Positions 39,745-46,462 of a stretch of DNA of 46,462 nucleotides are shown here, in pieces. The translations under genes and the position numbers were made by a program. The notes beneath the pieces were generated by a model. That model was not told the origin of the DNA and searched no databases. It worked only from the letters and a program-made list of their open reading frames with translations. The DNA lies in the NCBI GenBank assembly GCA_017534835.1, contig JAFXVT010000049.1, positions 1-46,462 of the forward strand, in the 5' to 3' direction. Numbering within the stretch: the stretch's first letter is position 1; every line of letters begins with the position of its first letter. Source of the stretch: Ruminococcus sp. (lineage in GTDB: Bacteria > Bacillota > Clostridia > Oscillospirales > Ruminococcaceae).

Positions 39745-40599
39745 CTATTCAATATCAAGTTTTATTCTTTTCCTGAAAATAAGAGTGGCTGCGATCAGTA
39801 TCAGTGAAACAGAAACAAAAAATGTCACGCAGTATGTAAACGAAGGATTATGTGTCAGACCGCCAACATCGACTTTGTCAACAGTGATCCAGGTCACCGG
39901 TGAAAATCTTCTCGCAAATGAGCTTGTAAAAAAATTCTCGATGAAGCAGCTGAATATAATAATACTGCTGCCGACCAGACTCCCGATATATCTTGTATTT
40001 GTGATGATATTGAGAAAATATATCATTGTTCCCAACATAACTGCCATCAAAAATGATAAAAGGAATGTGAACCACACAGCTTGAACAGGAGTGAAATAAA
40101 AAATTGTAAAAGACGGTATCTCCAGAAAATTATACCCCATCTCCTTTGTTAATGAGGATGCAGCCATGGTTTTAAGGCTTCTTCCCCAGTCAGTTGATAA
40201 TTCAGCAAACGGCAAAAGCAGAATAACAGACCACAAAAGAATATAGATATAGTACAGCGCTGATGAAATAACTATATAAAGGAATTGTCCTGAATGCCAT
40301 TCAGATTTCTTGCACCTTGCTATAACATACACTGCATTATTATCAATAAATGGCGCGTTGCTGAACAGCAGAAGCAACGGAATAGTGAATATGAGTTTCT
40401 GATGATATTGAGTATACAGAAATGGATATATCCAAATCGACGGCGGTTCGTTCAGTGATAAGCTGATTGATCTGTATGATTTAACATTATCATAGACCAA
40501 GAGAAACAGAAGTATCGCTATTATCAGAATGCGATAGTCTCTTTGCCATTTTCTGAGGTCCTGAAGGCATATATTGATAATAGTTTTAAGTGATCTCAC
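39745..40599 (-). CDS. ABC transporter permease, second membrane subunit
   Basis: 284 residues, GTG start at 40599 with GGAAGGAGG seven bases upstream; it overlaps the end of the first permease by 14 bases. About six membrane helices are visible (for instance ILIIAILLFLLVY near 27-40, a cluster at 100-135, AVWFTFLLSFLMAVMLGTMIYFL near 185-208, and a C-terminal one). No enzymatic motif. It pairs with the neighbouring permease and ATPase as an export complex in the cytoplasmic membrane; the substrate is unknown. Confidence 0.83.
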   Translation of the reverse strand: MRSLKTIINICLQDLRKWQRDYRILIIAILLFLLVYDNVKSYRSISLSLNEPPSIWIYPFLYTQYHQKLIFTIPLLLLFSNAPFIDNNAVYVIARCKKSEWHSGQFLYIVISSALYYIYILLWSVILLLPFAELSTDWGRSLKTMAASSLTKEMGYNFLEIPSFTIFYFTPVQAVWFTFLLSFLMAVMLGTMIYFLNIITNTRYIGSLVGSSIIIFSCFIENFFTSSFARRFSPVTWITVDKVDVGGLTHNPSFTYCVTFFVSVSLILIAATLIFRKRIKLDIE

Positions 40600-41344
40600 A
40601 GCGTATCCTCCTTCCTGCAATTATTGAAAACAGCAGCGATAAAATCGTTCCTATAAAGATAAAGACCATACATATGTACGCTGAAGACAGGAACGGGCTT
40701 TCGGATACTGTCGAAAAGCTTATCGAAAGGGTCCACAGGTCAGTGTATTTTCCTGTTCCGATCGTAAACAGCTCAAGGATATAACTTATTACCAGCGGAG
40801 AACATATAGCTATGTATGGATTCATAAAAATCGCTGAGATCACAAGTCCTGAAACTGACCAGGCTGAAACACTGACAGAGTAGTGAAAAATAAGTATCAA
40901 TACGTATAACGCTCCCTGTTCTTTGTTTATAAACTGTGTAAATGTTCCCGTGTATACATAGGAGGTATCTACAAGCTCCGGAAGTGTTATGCAGAGTATG
41001 GCAACTGAGAGCATCATTCCCAAAAATGTTACGAGAAATGCTGCTGTAACCTGAACTACGATGTATGTTATGATGCTTTCGACAGGCGAGGTGCGTATCA
41101 CAACATAATATGATGATTTCTCGTTCCATTCGCGGCAATAAACTGCGCTGAACGGAAGTGCTGCCAGAAGAACTATCATATTTCTGTACGAATTGATGAA
41201 CAAAGCATTATTAAAGCTCATTATCACCGAAGTATTACCCTCTGTGTAAGCACCGAAAAAACAAATTGCAGCTGTTCCTAAAACCGAGAAATACAACAAC
41301 GGTGAAGTGAGAAGTCTTTTAAAATAGGCTGATAAAAGTTTCAT
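40586..41344 (-). CDS. ABC transporter permease, first membrane subunit
   Basis: 252 residues with six likely helices (about 15-35, 50-70, 90-118, 145-170, 175-195, 225-245), the ABC-2/BcrB layout. The REWNEKSSYYVVIRT segment after the second helix is typical for this group. GAGGTG precedes the ATG. Follows the lipoprotein gene by 8 bases and overlaps the second permease, so all four are co-transcribed. Confidence 0.85.
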   Translation of the reverse strand: MKLLSAYFKRLLTSPLLYFSVLGTAAICFFGAYTEGNTSVIMSFNNALFINSYRNMIVLLAALPFSAVYCREWNEKSSYYVVIRTSPVESIITYIVVQVTAAFLVTFLGMMLSVAILCITLPELVDTSYVYTGTFTQFINKEQGALYVLILIFHYSVSVSAWSVSGLVISAIFMNPYIAICSPLVISYILELFTIGTGKYTDLWTLSISFSTVSESPFLSSAYICMVFIFIGTILSLLFSIIAGRRIRCEIT

Positions 41345-41352
41345 AGATCACC

Positions 41353-42381
41353 TCATAAAATGTTTCCGCTTACAGCATCAATATAACAGGGATTCGGTCT
41401 GTCCATATCATCGTCCTGCCAGCCAAATACCCAGACAGGGCGCACTTCATATTCATCAGTCACTTCCCCACTGTATATATATACCAGAGCCCTCAATTCA
41501 CAGCCAAATACTGATCCTTTTTTATGCATTCCCTCGATGTACTCCTTCATCTGTGAGACAGCGAACTCCGGAGAGCATATCTTTTCATTTTTTTCACGCT
41601 TATACACCTCCGGTATGTCACGGACAGTCAACTCATTCATGCCGTTTTCGTCAAAGAGCCCATATATTTTGGAGCTCGTTGCTACCCAGTCACTCATAGT
41701 TGACAAGAACGAGTGATTTGCTATAGGCAGCCCATCCAGAGTAGGAGTATATTTTATTATGTATGAGTCATTACATATTATGCCGTCAAACGCTCCTTCA
41801 CAATATGTGCTGTTTACGTATTCCGCCTCTTCGTCTGTTATTGCGTATATCTGCGGTCCGGTAGTTTCGATATTCAGCAGATCTATCACTCTGTTTATTT
41901 CTTCAAGGTACCCGTCAGAACTGAACCCCGGAAGCTCTGTCCGCGGAAATTCATCGCGTATCTGTTCATCTGTTTTAGGCATCGTCAGGGCGTTGACCAA
42001 CAACTCAGTTTTGTTCTCATTCTTTTTATTGTAGATAACGGTTCCGGGCATAAAGCAAACATCAGATTCTTTTTTCCGGTAAAGAGCATACTTATTCTCT
42101 TCATCTATCTGAATATCTACTGTATCTTTCGTACAATCAGGGAATAGACTTTCCGCAAGAGAAGTATCAAAATTCCGGAGTTTCGCCTTAGTTACGCTGT
42201 ATGTTTCAGGGTAATCATCAGGAAGCATTAATTTGTAGTTCAGCCCTTCATATGGGGATTCGTTTAGCTCGCTGCCATATGATATATTGCTGTTTCCTAC
42301 ACTCTCTCCCGTTGGATAACAGCCCGTTATGAAGAGTGAACATAATACACTGAATATCAGCAGTTTAGTTTTTGTCACCAT
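41353..42381 (-). CDS. Lipoprotein of an ABC exporter operon, unknown function
   Basis: 342 residues from the ATG at 42381, which has AAGGAGG six bases upstream and gives a clean lipoprotein signal (MVTKTKLLIFSVLCSLFITGC, Cys 21). An in-frame ATG at 42453 also has GAGGAG in front but would add 24 basic and hydrophobic residues before the signal. The mature part is soluble with mixed strands and helices (e.g. YRKKESDVCFMPGTVIYN, PEFAVSQMKEYIEG near the C-terminus); no family recognised. As first gene before two permeases and an ATPase it is probably the surface partner or immunity component of that exporter. Confidence 0.78.
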   Translation of the reverse strand: MVTKTKLLIFSVLCSLFITGCYPTGESVGNSNISYGSELNESPYEGLNYKLMLPDDYPETYSVTKAKLRNFDTSLAESLFPDCTKDTVDIQIDEENKYALYRKKESDVCFMPGTVIYNKKNENKTELLVNALTMPKTDEQIRDEFPRTELPGFSSDGYLEEINRVIDLLNIETTGPQIYAITDEEAEYVNSTYCEGAFDGIICNDSYIIKYTPTLDGLPIANHSFLSTMSDWVATSSKIYGLFDENGMNELTVRDIPEVYKREKNEKICSPEFAVSQMKEYIEGMHKKGSVFGCELRALVYIYSGEVTDEYEVRPVWVFGWQDDDMDRPNPCYIDAVSGNIL

Positions 42382-42530
42382 TTTTCGCCTCCTTAGTAGA
42401 TCGTGCAGCATAAAAAAGAATGATGTGAGATGTCTTAGGATTCTGCTTTTCATTTTTGCTCCTCACGATAAGAGAACAATATCTCTTCTTTACATAATAA
42501 TGCCTGAAAGTGATATAAATCCAACACCAA

Positions 42531-42568
42531 AAGCACCGCTTTTGTAAAATATCACAAAAGCGGTGCTT
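42531..42568. terminator. Bidirectional terminator after the sigma/anti-sigma genes
   Basis: Perfect 15-bp stem AAGCACCGCTTTTGT / ACAAAAGCGGTGCTT with an 8-base loop, 13 bases past the anti-sigma stop. It separates this pair from the exporter operon although all point the same way. Confidence 0.78.
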
Positions 42569-42581
42569 GAGCCAGCAAGTA

Positions 42582-43391
42582 TTATGACAAAGACAACAAA
42601 ACTTTATCGCATTCCTCGTAATCTAAATTTTCAGCAAATATTACGTATCTTATCATATCTTTTGTATATGTGGCGGTAAATTGCTTATCCTCTTCAACAA
42701 TATGCACAGTATTGCCATTGATCTCTTTCTCTGAAATGTTGTATGTATCGGTTGGAATTGAAATGGCTGGAATATCATCTTGGGTTTTGTAATTATTAAA
42801 CTGAATATTCAGTTTAGCATTACCCTTTTTGTAAAAGAAAAGCACTATGTCTGAATAATCATCTGAATCTTCACTAATGTGTTCTAAATCAAATCCCTCA
42901 GGAATATACGAAGGGGTATCAGGAAAGAAACCATATTCCGCACATTTGGCTTTCATTCCATACGGATCGCTTGGTGAAACAGCAAGTTCGCTGCTTTTTG
43001 AAGAATCATCTGTTGTTATAGTGATACTGCCCTTATTGAGCTTATAAGCAGCTGAAAACATATTCTGTCCGAACACCTTCATTGATGCGGTGTTCAGTCC
43101 CAAAACTACCATCAGTGCTGCTGCGGCAACAGAAACAATTCTGACAAGGTTCTTTTTCTTTGGATGCTTGTATTCATCAAGCATTTTCAACGACTTGTCC
43201 AAAGAGCGCACCTGACTTTCACTAAGAATTTCTTCTTCCGTCTGAGCTATCATCTCTTCAAGCTCTGAAATAAAGCTATTATCACGTTCATCAGCAGGTT
43301 TGCCTTTTTCATCAGCAAGTTCTTTTTTCAAATCTGATAAGATCTCAACGTTCAAATCAGTCATCTGAATTCTTAATTCATCTTTGTTCAT
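42582..43391 (-). CDS. Membrane-anchored anti-sigma-like protein with DUF4367 domain
   Basis: 269 residues. The cytosolic N-terminal part (1-75) is helical and acidic/basic (DLKKELADEKGKPADE), one membrane helix lies at about 80-100 (LVRIVSVAAAALMVVLGL), and the outer domain (about 150-269) matches DUF4367 (PSYIPEGFDLEHIS, NGNTVHIVEEDKQFTATY, FAENLDYEEC). Such proteins follow ECF sigma genes and hold the sigma factor at the membrane until an outside signal arrives. GGAG nine bases before the ATG, 44 bases after the sigma stop. Confidence 0.87.
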   Translation of the reverse strand: MNKDELRIQMTDLNVEILSDLKKELADEKGKPADERDNSFISELEEMIAQTEEEILSESQVRSLDKSLKMLDEYKHPKKKNLVRIVSVAAAALMVVLGLNTASMKVFGQNMFSAAYKLNKGSITITTDDSSKSSELAVSPSDPYGMKAKCAEYGFFPDTPSYIPEGFDLEHISEDSDDYSDIVLFFYKKGNAKLNIQFNNYKTQDDIPAISIPTDTYNISEKEINGNTVHIVEEDKQFTATYTKDMIRYVIFAENLDYEECDKVLLSLS

Positions 43392-43435
43392 AAAAAGTAT
43401 CTCCGTTCATTCAATCTGATATATGACATGATTCC

Positions 43436-43915
43436 TTATTCATTGTCCAAATAATGCATAACACGTTCTCTGATCCTTTTGACTCGTTGATATAGAGCAG
43501 TAGTCTTTATTCCCATACGCTTAGCTATTTCTTGACGTCTTCCATGATCAGAGTTTATGTATTCAAATAGAAGATCGGCTTCATCCTTATCAAGTATTTC
43601 ATACATTTCATCATATAGCGATCTCTCTGCTGATGCGTGTTTATCCGCTATTGTTTCTGAATAATCGTCAATATCGAGGAATACCTTGGGATTTTTGCGT
43701 ATATATTTCTTGCATATTCTCTTAGCTGTTTCGATCAACCATGATAACAGGTTTTCGGTTAAGTCGATTTTTGATTTCTTTTTCAATAATACATAGAAAA
43801 CCTCTTGGGTACAGTCTTCTGCTGCATTGGTATTCTTCAAATATTTGTAACAAGTATTATATACAATTCTATGATATTTTTCGAATAGCATTGCACAGGT
43901 TTCCTTATCTATCAA
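43436..43915 (-). CDS. ECF-type RNA polymerase sigma factor
   Basis: 159 residues. Region 2 (about 5-70: NTCYKYLKNTNAAEDCTQEVFYVLL, with the -10 recognition helix) and region 4 (about 105-155: EYINSDHGRRQEIAKRMGIKTTALYQRVKRIRERV, a helix-turn-helix for -35 binding) with a short linker. Starts at TTG (43915), GAGGTG eight bases upstream; an ATG at codon 9 is an alternative but would cut into region 2. It directs transcription of a small regulon, probably including its own operon, under control of the next gene. The promoter is TTGACT, 18 bases, TGC-TATAAT. Confidence 0.9.
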   Translation of the reverse strand: MIDKETCAMLFEKYHRIVYNTCYKYLKNTNAAEDCTQEVFYVLLKKKSKIDLTENLLSWLIETAKRICKKYIRKNPKVFLDIDDYSETIADKHASAERSLYDEMYEILDKDEADLLFEYINSDHGRRQEIAKRMGIKTTALYQRVKRIRERVMHYLDNE

Positions 43916-43949
43916 TTGTCAGCACCTCATCTTAAGGATTTTTGTGACA

Positions 43950-43979
43950 ATTATAGCACAGAATTCTTCTTAAAGTCAA
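43950..43979 (-). promoter_or_regulatory. Promoter of the sigma/anti-sigma operon
   Basis: Minus-strand TTGACT, 18 bases, TATAAT preceded by TGC. Confidence 0.65.
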
Positions 43980-44329
43980 TAGAATGACAATGATTTTTGT
44001 GGAAACGATATTCATCATAAAGCAAGTTGTTCTTTCGTCAATTCTGCTCATTTAGTATAGTCCGCAGCCTCATTGACGGCGGTATGTAACTCAACACGGA
44101 AGATCAGGGATATTTAGCCGTATAGCACAGCCATTTAACGTTGTTTTTCATTTCTGTGTCCTTTCAGCGGACACAAAAACGGAGCTTGCATACATAGTAC
44201 ACAGACTCCGAGGCTGCCTGATAAATGGGCGCACTAAAGAAAGGGTACTAAATATGCTTTTCAAAGACGAAAAGTCCATATTTGTATCCGCAGCCCTTAA
44301 TGCATATCAGACGTTGAATATTTGATTAT
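43980..44329. other. Intergenic stretch without recognisable genes
   Basis: Stop-rich in all frames. One hairpin TGTGTCC / GGACACA (44155-44175) and a CGGAG / CTCCG pair (44180-44210) are visible, neither followed by a T run. No remnant of a known gene recognised. Confidence 0.5.
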
Positions 44330-44361
44330 AAAAAAAGAGGGCATCGACAGAGATGCCCTCT
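44330..44361 (-). terminator. Terminator of the ABC exporter pair
   Basis: Minus-strand stem AGAGGGCATC / GATGCCCTCT with a 6-base loop followed by a T run. It lies 160 bases past the stop of the exporter gene; GAGGGCATC also occurs once more within that 160-base trailer. Confidence 0.83.
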
Positions 44362-44519
44362 ACCACTAAGGTAAAGAACATTCCTGCCGATGCCCTCCAT
44401 GTGATCGTTGTTAAAACGTCGGGAACTAACCATCAGGTTCGATATAGCAACACAGCTAATCTATATTTCAACTCATCTCAGCGATTGTCTGTTTATCGAA
44501 GTATCTGAGCGTTCGCAGT

Positions 44520-46256
44520 CTAATTTTTCCAGCCAGTGCTGACTGCACGTTTAGTCACCATTGAGCGATATATACCGTCCTTAGCCATGAGACTGCTGTG
44601 ATCTCCGGACTCTGCGATCTGACCGTCTTTTACCACCATTATCCTGTCTGCATGAGCGATAGTGTTAAGTCTATGTGCGATAACAAGGAGCGTTTTTCCC
44701 TTGCACAGCTCGGAGATAGCCTGCTGGATATAGCTTTCATTGTCAGCGTCCACACTTGCAGTGGCTTCGTCCAGAATGACGATAGGTGAATCCTTCAGTA
44801 TGCACCTTGCGATTGAAAGTCTCTGCGCCTGACCGCCTGAAAGTGACGCTCCTCCTTCACCGATAACAGTGTCAAAACCGTCCGGCAATTCCATTATAAA
44901 GTCGTAGCACCTTGCTTTTTTAGCAGCCTCTATGACCTCCTCACGGCTTGCGTCAGGACGTCCCAAAGCGATATTGTTATACACCGTATCCTGGAACAGA
45001 TACACTCTCTGGAACACCATGCTGATGTTGTCCATAAGCACGGAAAGCGGTATCTTTCGTATATCCGTGCCGCGCAGAAGTATCTCCCCCGACTGAATAT
45101 CCCAGAAGCGGGCGAAAAGGCTTGCAATTGTGGATTTACCGCCGCCTGACGGTCCCACAAGAGCAGTCATTGTCCCCTTTTCCGCACTGAACGAAACGTC
45201 CTTCAGAACGTCTTTTTTGTCGTAGGCAAAGGTGACGTTCCTGTACTCTATCTCAGGAGAATCATTCTCTGCAAGAGTCTGAGTACCGCTGTCATCAAGC
45301 TCCTCTTCTGCAAAAAGCGCATCTATCCTGTCCATGCAGGCATTCATGACCGTCAGTCTTGTTCCCTGATCGTAGAATGTACGGATAGGAACGAACATAT
45401 CAAACAGGAACAGCAGTATACCGATGAAGTAATCCAGCGGCAGAGTACCGTTTCTGTACATCACCGCCGACACAGCCAGCACCGCCGCAGTTGCCAGCCC
45501 GTAGACTATGTACACAGAGGTTTTCCACGGCATATGTGCTTCCTCAAAGCCGAGGTTCACACGGCAGTTTGTGTCAAAGCTGTCGGTAAGTTCCTTTGAG
45601 CGTTCACCGAGGAGGTTGTAGGTCTTGATTATGCCTATCCCCTCGGTGAAATCAAGAACAGCTTTTGTCTGCACCTCAGAGGCTTCCTGACGGGCATCAG
45701 AGTGCTTCAGATCGCTTTTCTGCATTGGTATACCGATAGCGATGATGATACCCGTAAACAGCAGTGAGACCAGTCCCAACGACCAGTCAAATGCGAACAT
45801 GAAGATTATCATTATTGCCTGAGAGAACAGATAACTCATCATATCAGCAATTACCATCATGCAGTTTTCCTCAATGAAAACCATGTCTGTTGAAAGCACG
45901 GAGCTTATCCTGCCGATGTTGCCCTCAGTGAAAAATCCCATAGGCAGACGGCGGAGATGCTCGCCCAGCTTCATTCGCATATCCGCAAATATCATATATC
46001 CTGCCGCACTTTGCAGACGGTCTGCAAGGTACTGGAAAAGTGCCTGCACACCAACGCTTGCCACCAGTGCGACCGCCGCATAAATGCAGGCTCGCTTTGA
46101 AATAGTTCCGTCGATGAATGCCGCCGCAATGAAGTACATAACGATTATCGGCACTTTCATCAGCATTCCTTTCAGGAATGAAAGCACGAATGCGCCGTAG
46201 ATCCTGCCCTTGTATTTCCCCGAAATGCCGAGAATACGCCTTATCATTCCTATCAT
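44520..46256 (-). CDS. ABC exporter half-transporter (membrane plus ATPase domain)
   Basis: 578 residues. Six-helix transmembrane domain about 15-310 (e.g. IYGAFVLSFLKGMLMKVPIIVMYFIAAAFI split over two helices), then the nucleotide-binding domain about 335-570: Walker A GPSGGGKS, signature LSGGQAQRLSIAR, Walker B VILDEATASVD, switch His in IAHRL. Type IV exporter half; substrates in this family include peptides, lipids and drugs. Its ATG overlaps the stop of an upstream gene that ends in another ABC ATPase, so the two most likely form a heterodimer. No adjacent gene hints at the cargo. Confidence 0.93.
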   Translation of the reverse strand: MIGMIRRILGISGKYKGRIYGAFVLSFLKGMLMKVPIIVMYFIAAAFIDGTISKRACIYAAVALVASVGVQALFQYLADRLQSAAGYMIFADMRMKLGEHLRRLPMGFFTEGNIGRISSVLSTDMVFIEENCMMVIADMMSYLFSQAIMIIFMFAFDWSLGLVSLLFTGIIIAIGIPMQKSDLKHSDARQEASEVQTKAVLDFTEGIGIIKTYNLLGERSKELTDSFDTNCRVNLGFEEAHMPWKTSVYIVYGLATAAVLAVSAVMYRNGTLPLDYFIGILLFLFDMFVPIRTFYDQGTRLTVMNACMDRIDALFAEEELDDSGTQTLAENDSPEIEYRNVTFAYDKKDVLKDVSFSAEKGTMTALVGPSGGGKSTIASLFARFWDIQSGEILLRGTDIRKIPLSVLMDNISMVFQRVYLFQDTVYNNIALGRPDASREEVIEAAKKARCYDFIMELPDGFDTVIGEGGASLSGGQAQRLSIARCILKDSPIVILDEATASVDADNESYIQQAISELCKGKTLLVIAHRLNTIAHADRIMVVKDGQIAESGDHSSLMAKDGIYRSMVTKRAVSTGWKN

Positions 46257-46462
46257 GCTCTCACCTCATTTCCGATAGTCCAGCTTGCTCTCGCTTCGCT
46301 GCTGTTCCACAGCTTTTTGTACTCATCACAGCTTTCCAGCAGTTTTTCATGTGTATCCGCAGCGATTATGTTTCCGTCCTTCATCACGCAAATTTTGTCC
46401 GCATTCACGACAGTCTGCAAACGATGAGCGATGACGAGAACAGTTTTTCCCTTGATTATCTC
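46253..46462 (-). CDS. ABC exporter half-transporter, C-terminal end only
   Basis: The last 69 codons are present; the rest is beyond the right edge. The fragment shows the end of a nucleotide-binding domain: KGKTVLVIAHRLQTV (switch His), VMKDGNI and the closing helix. It overlaps the next gene by 4 bases (ATGA), the usual arrangement of the two halves of a heterodimeric exporter. Confidence 0.9.
   Translation of the reverse strand, partial: EIIKGKTVLVIAHRLQTVVNADKICVMKDGNIIAADTHEKLLESCDEYKKLWNSSEARASWTIGNEVRA

Noticed and set aside
44362-44519. 35-codon frame in the trailer of the ABC exporter gene
   Set aside because: It runs into the terminator stem and has no ribosome site.

Overview
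The window reads as a chromosomal segment of a gut or rumen Ruminococcus-like clostridium (Oscillospirales). The evidence is five secreted proteins with type I dockerins, Gram-positive lipoproteins and ABC systems, strong AGGAGG ribosome sites, consensus sigma-A promoters, a SpoIIE-type phosphatase and a SpoIID-like protein. No tRNA, rRNA, CRISPR array, integrase or transposase was seen. Layout. 1-4.2 kb: 5' part of a carboxyltransferase gene (oadA/pycB type), then an operon read leftward of a dockerin-bearing SGNH esterase, an FG-repeat membrane-anchored protein and a cyclophilin. 4.2-7.2 kb: a leftward three-gene operon (beta-sandwich protein, SpoIID-like protein with peptidoglycan-binding repeats, second peptidoglycan-binding protein) that ends in a stack of repeated hairpins. 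7.4-11.6 kb: two signalling proteins facing each other, a degenerate-GGDEF/EAL protein and a Cache-HAMP-SpoIIE phosphatase. 12-13.4 kb: a lipoprotein. 13.4-22.8 kb: the most interesting region. A rightward operon encodes a three-module nucleotidyltransferase/cytidylyltransferase/PEP mutase, an iron alcohol dehydrogenase and a phosphonopyruvate decarboxylase. From the same 236-bp control region a leftward operon encodes PlsC-type acyltransferase, acyl-CoA ligase, a B12-binding-type radical SAM protein, a CDP-alcohol phosphotransferase and a permuted NlpC/P60-like protein. Together these genes can make a C-P bond (PEP to phosphonopyruvate to phosphonoacetaldehyde to 2-hydroxyethylphosphonate), activate it with CTP, and attach it to an alcohol such as diacylglycerol. 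The simplest reading is a phosphonolipid or phosphonate-decorated envelope pathway that shares its opening steps with fosfomycin biosynthesis; the final product is inference. 22.8-34.2 kb: plant cell-wall and surface functions: an AraC regulator divergent from a PL11 rhamnogalacturonan lyase with ricin-type CBM and dockerin, a 1498-residue leucine-rich-repeat dockerin protein with an unusual hydrophobic segment, a secreted nuclease lipoprotein, and a beta-helix dockerin protein. 34.4-37.4 kb: a small lipoprotein, then rtcB with a leader peptide and attenuator-like terminator in front and an overlapping 55-codon gene behind, followed by a 97-bp tandem repeat array. 37.5-44.3 kb: a visibly AT-richer stretch with a dockerin protein, a three-gene ABC exporter with a lipoprotein, and an ECF sigma/anti-sigma pair. 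44.5 kb to the end: a heterodimeric type ABC exporter whose upstream partner is cut by the window edge. Two repeat families stand out: an intergenic element (short GGG-CCC palindrome, conserved linker, long variable-stem hairpin) with three tandem copies at 4.25-4.52 kb and dispersed copies near 11.9 and 26.6 kb, and the 97-bp array at 37.0-37.3 kb.
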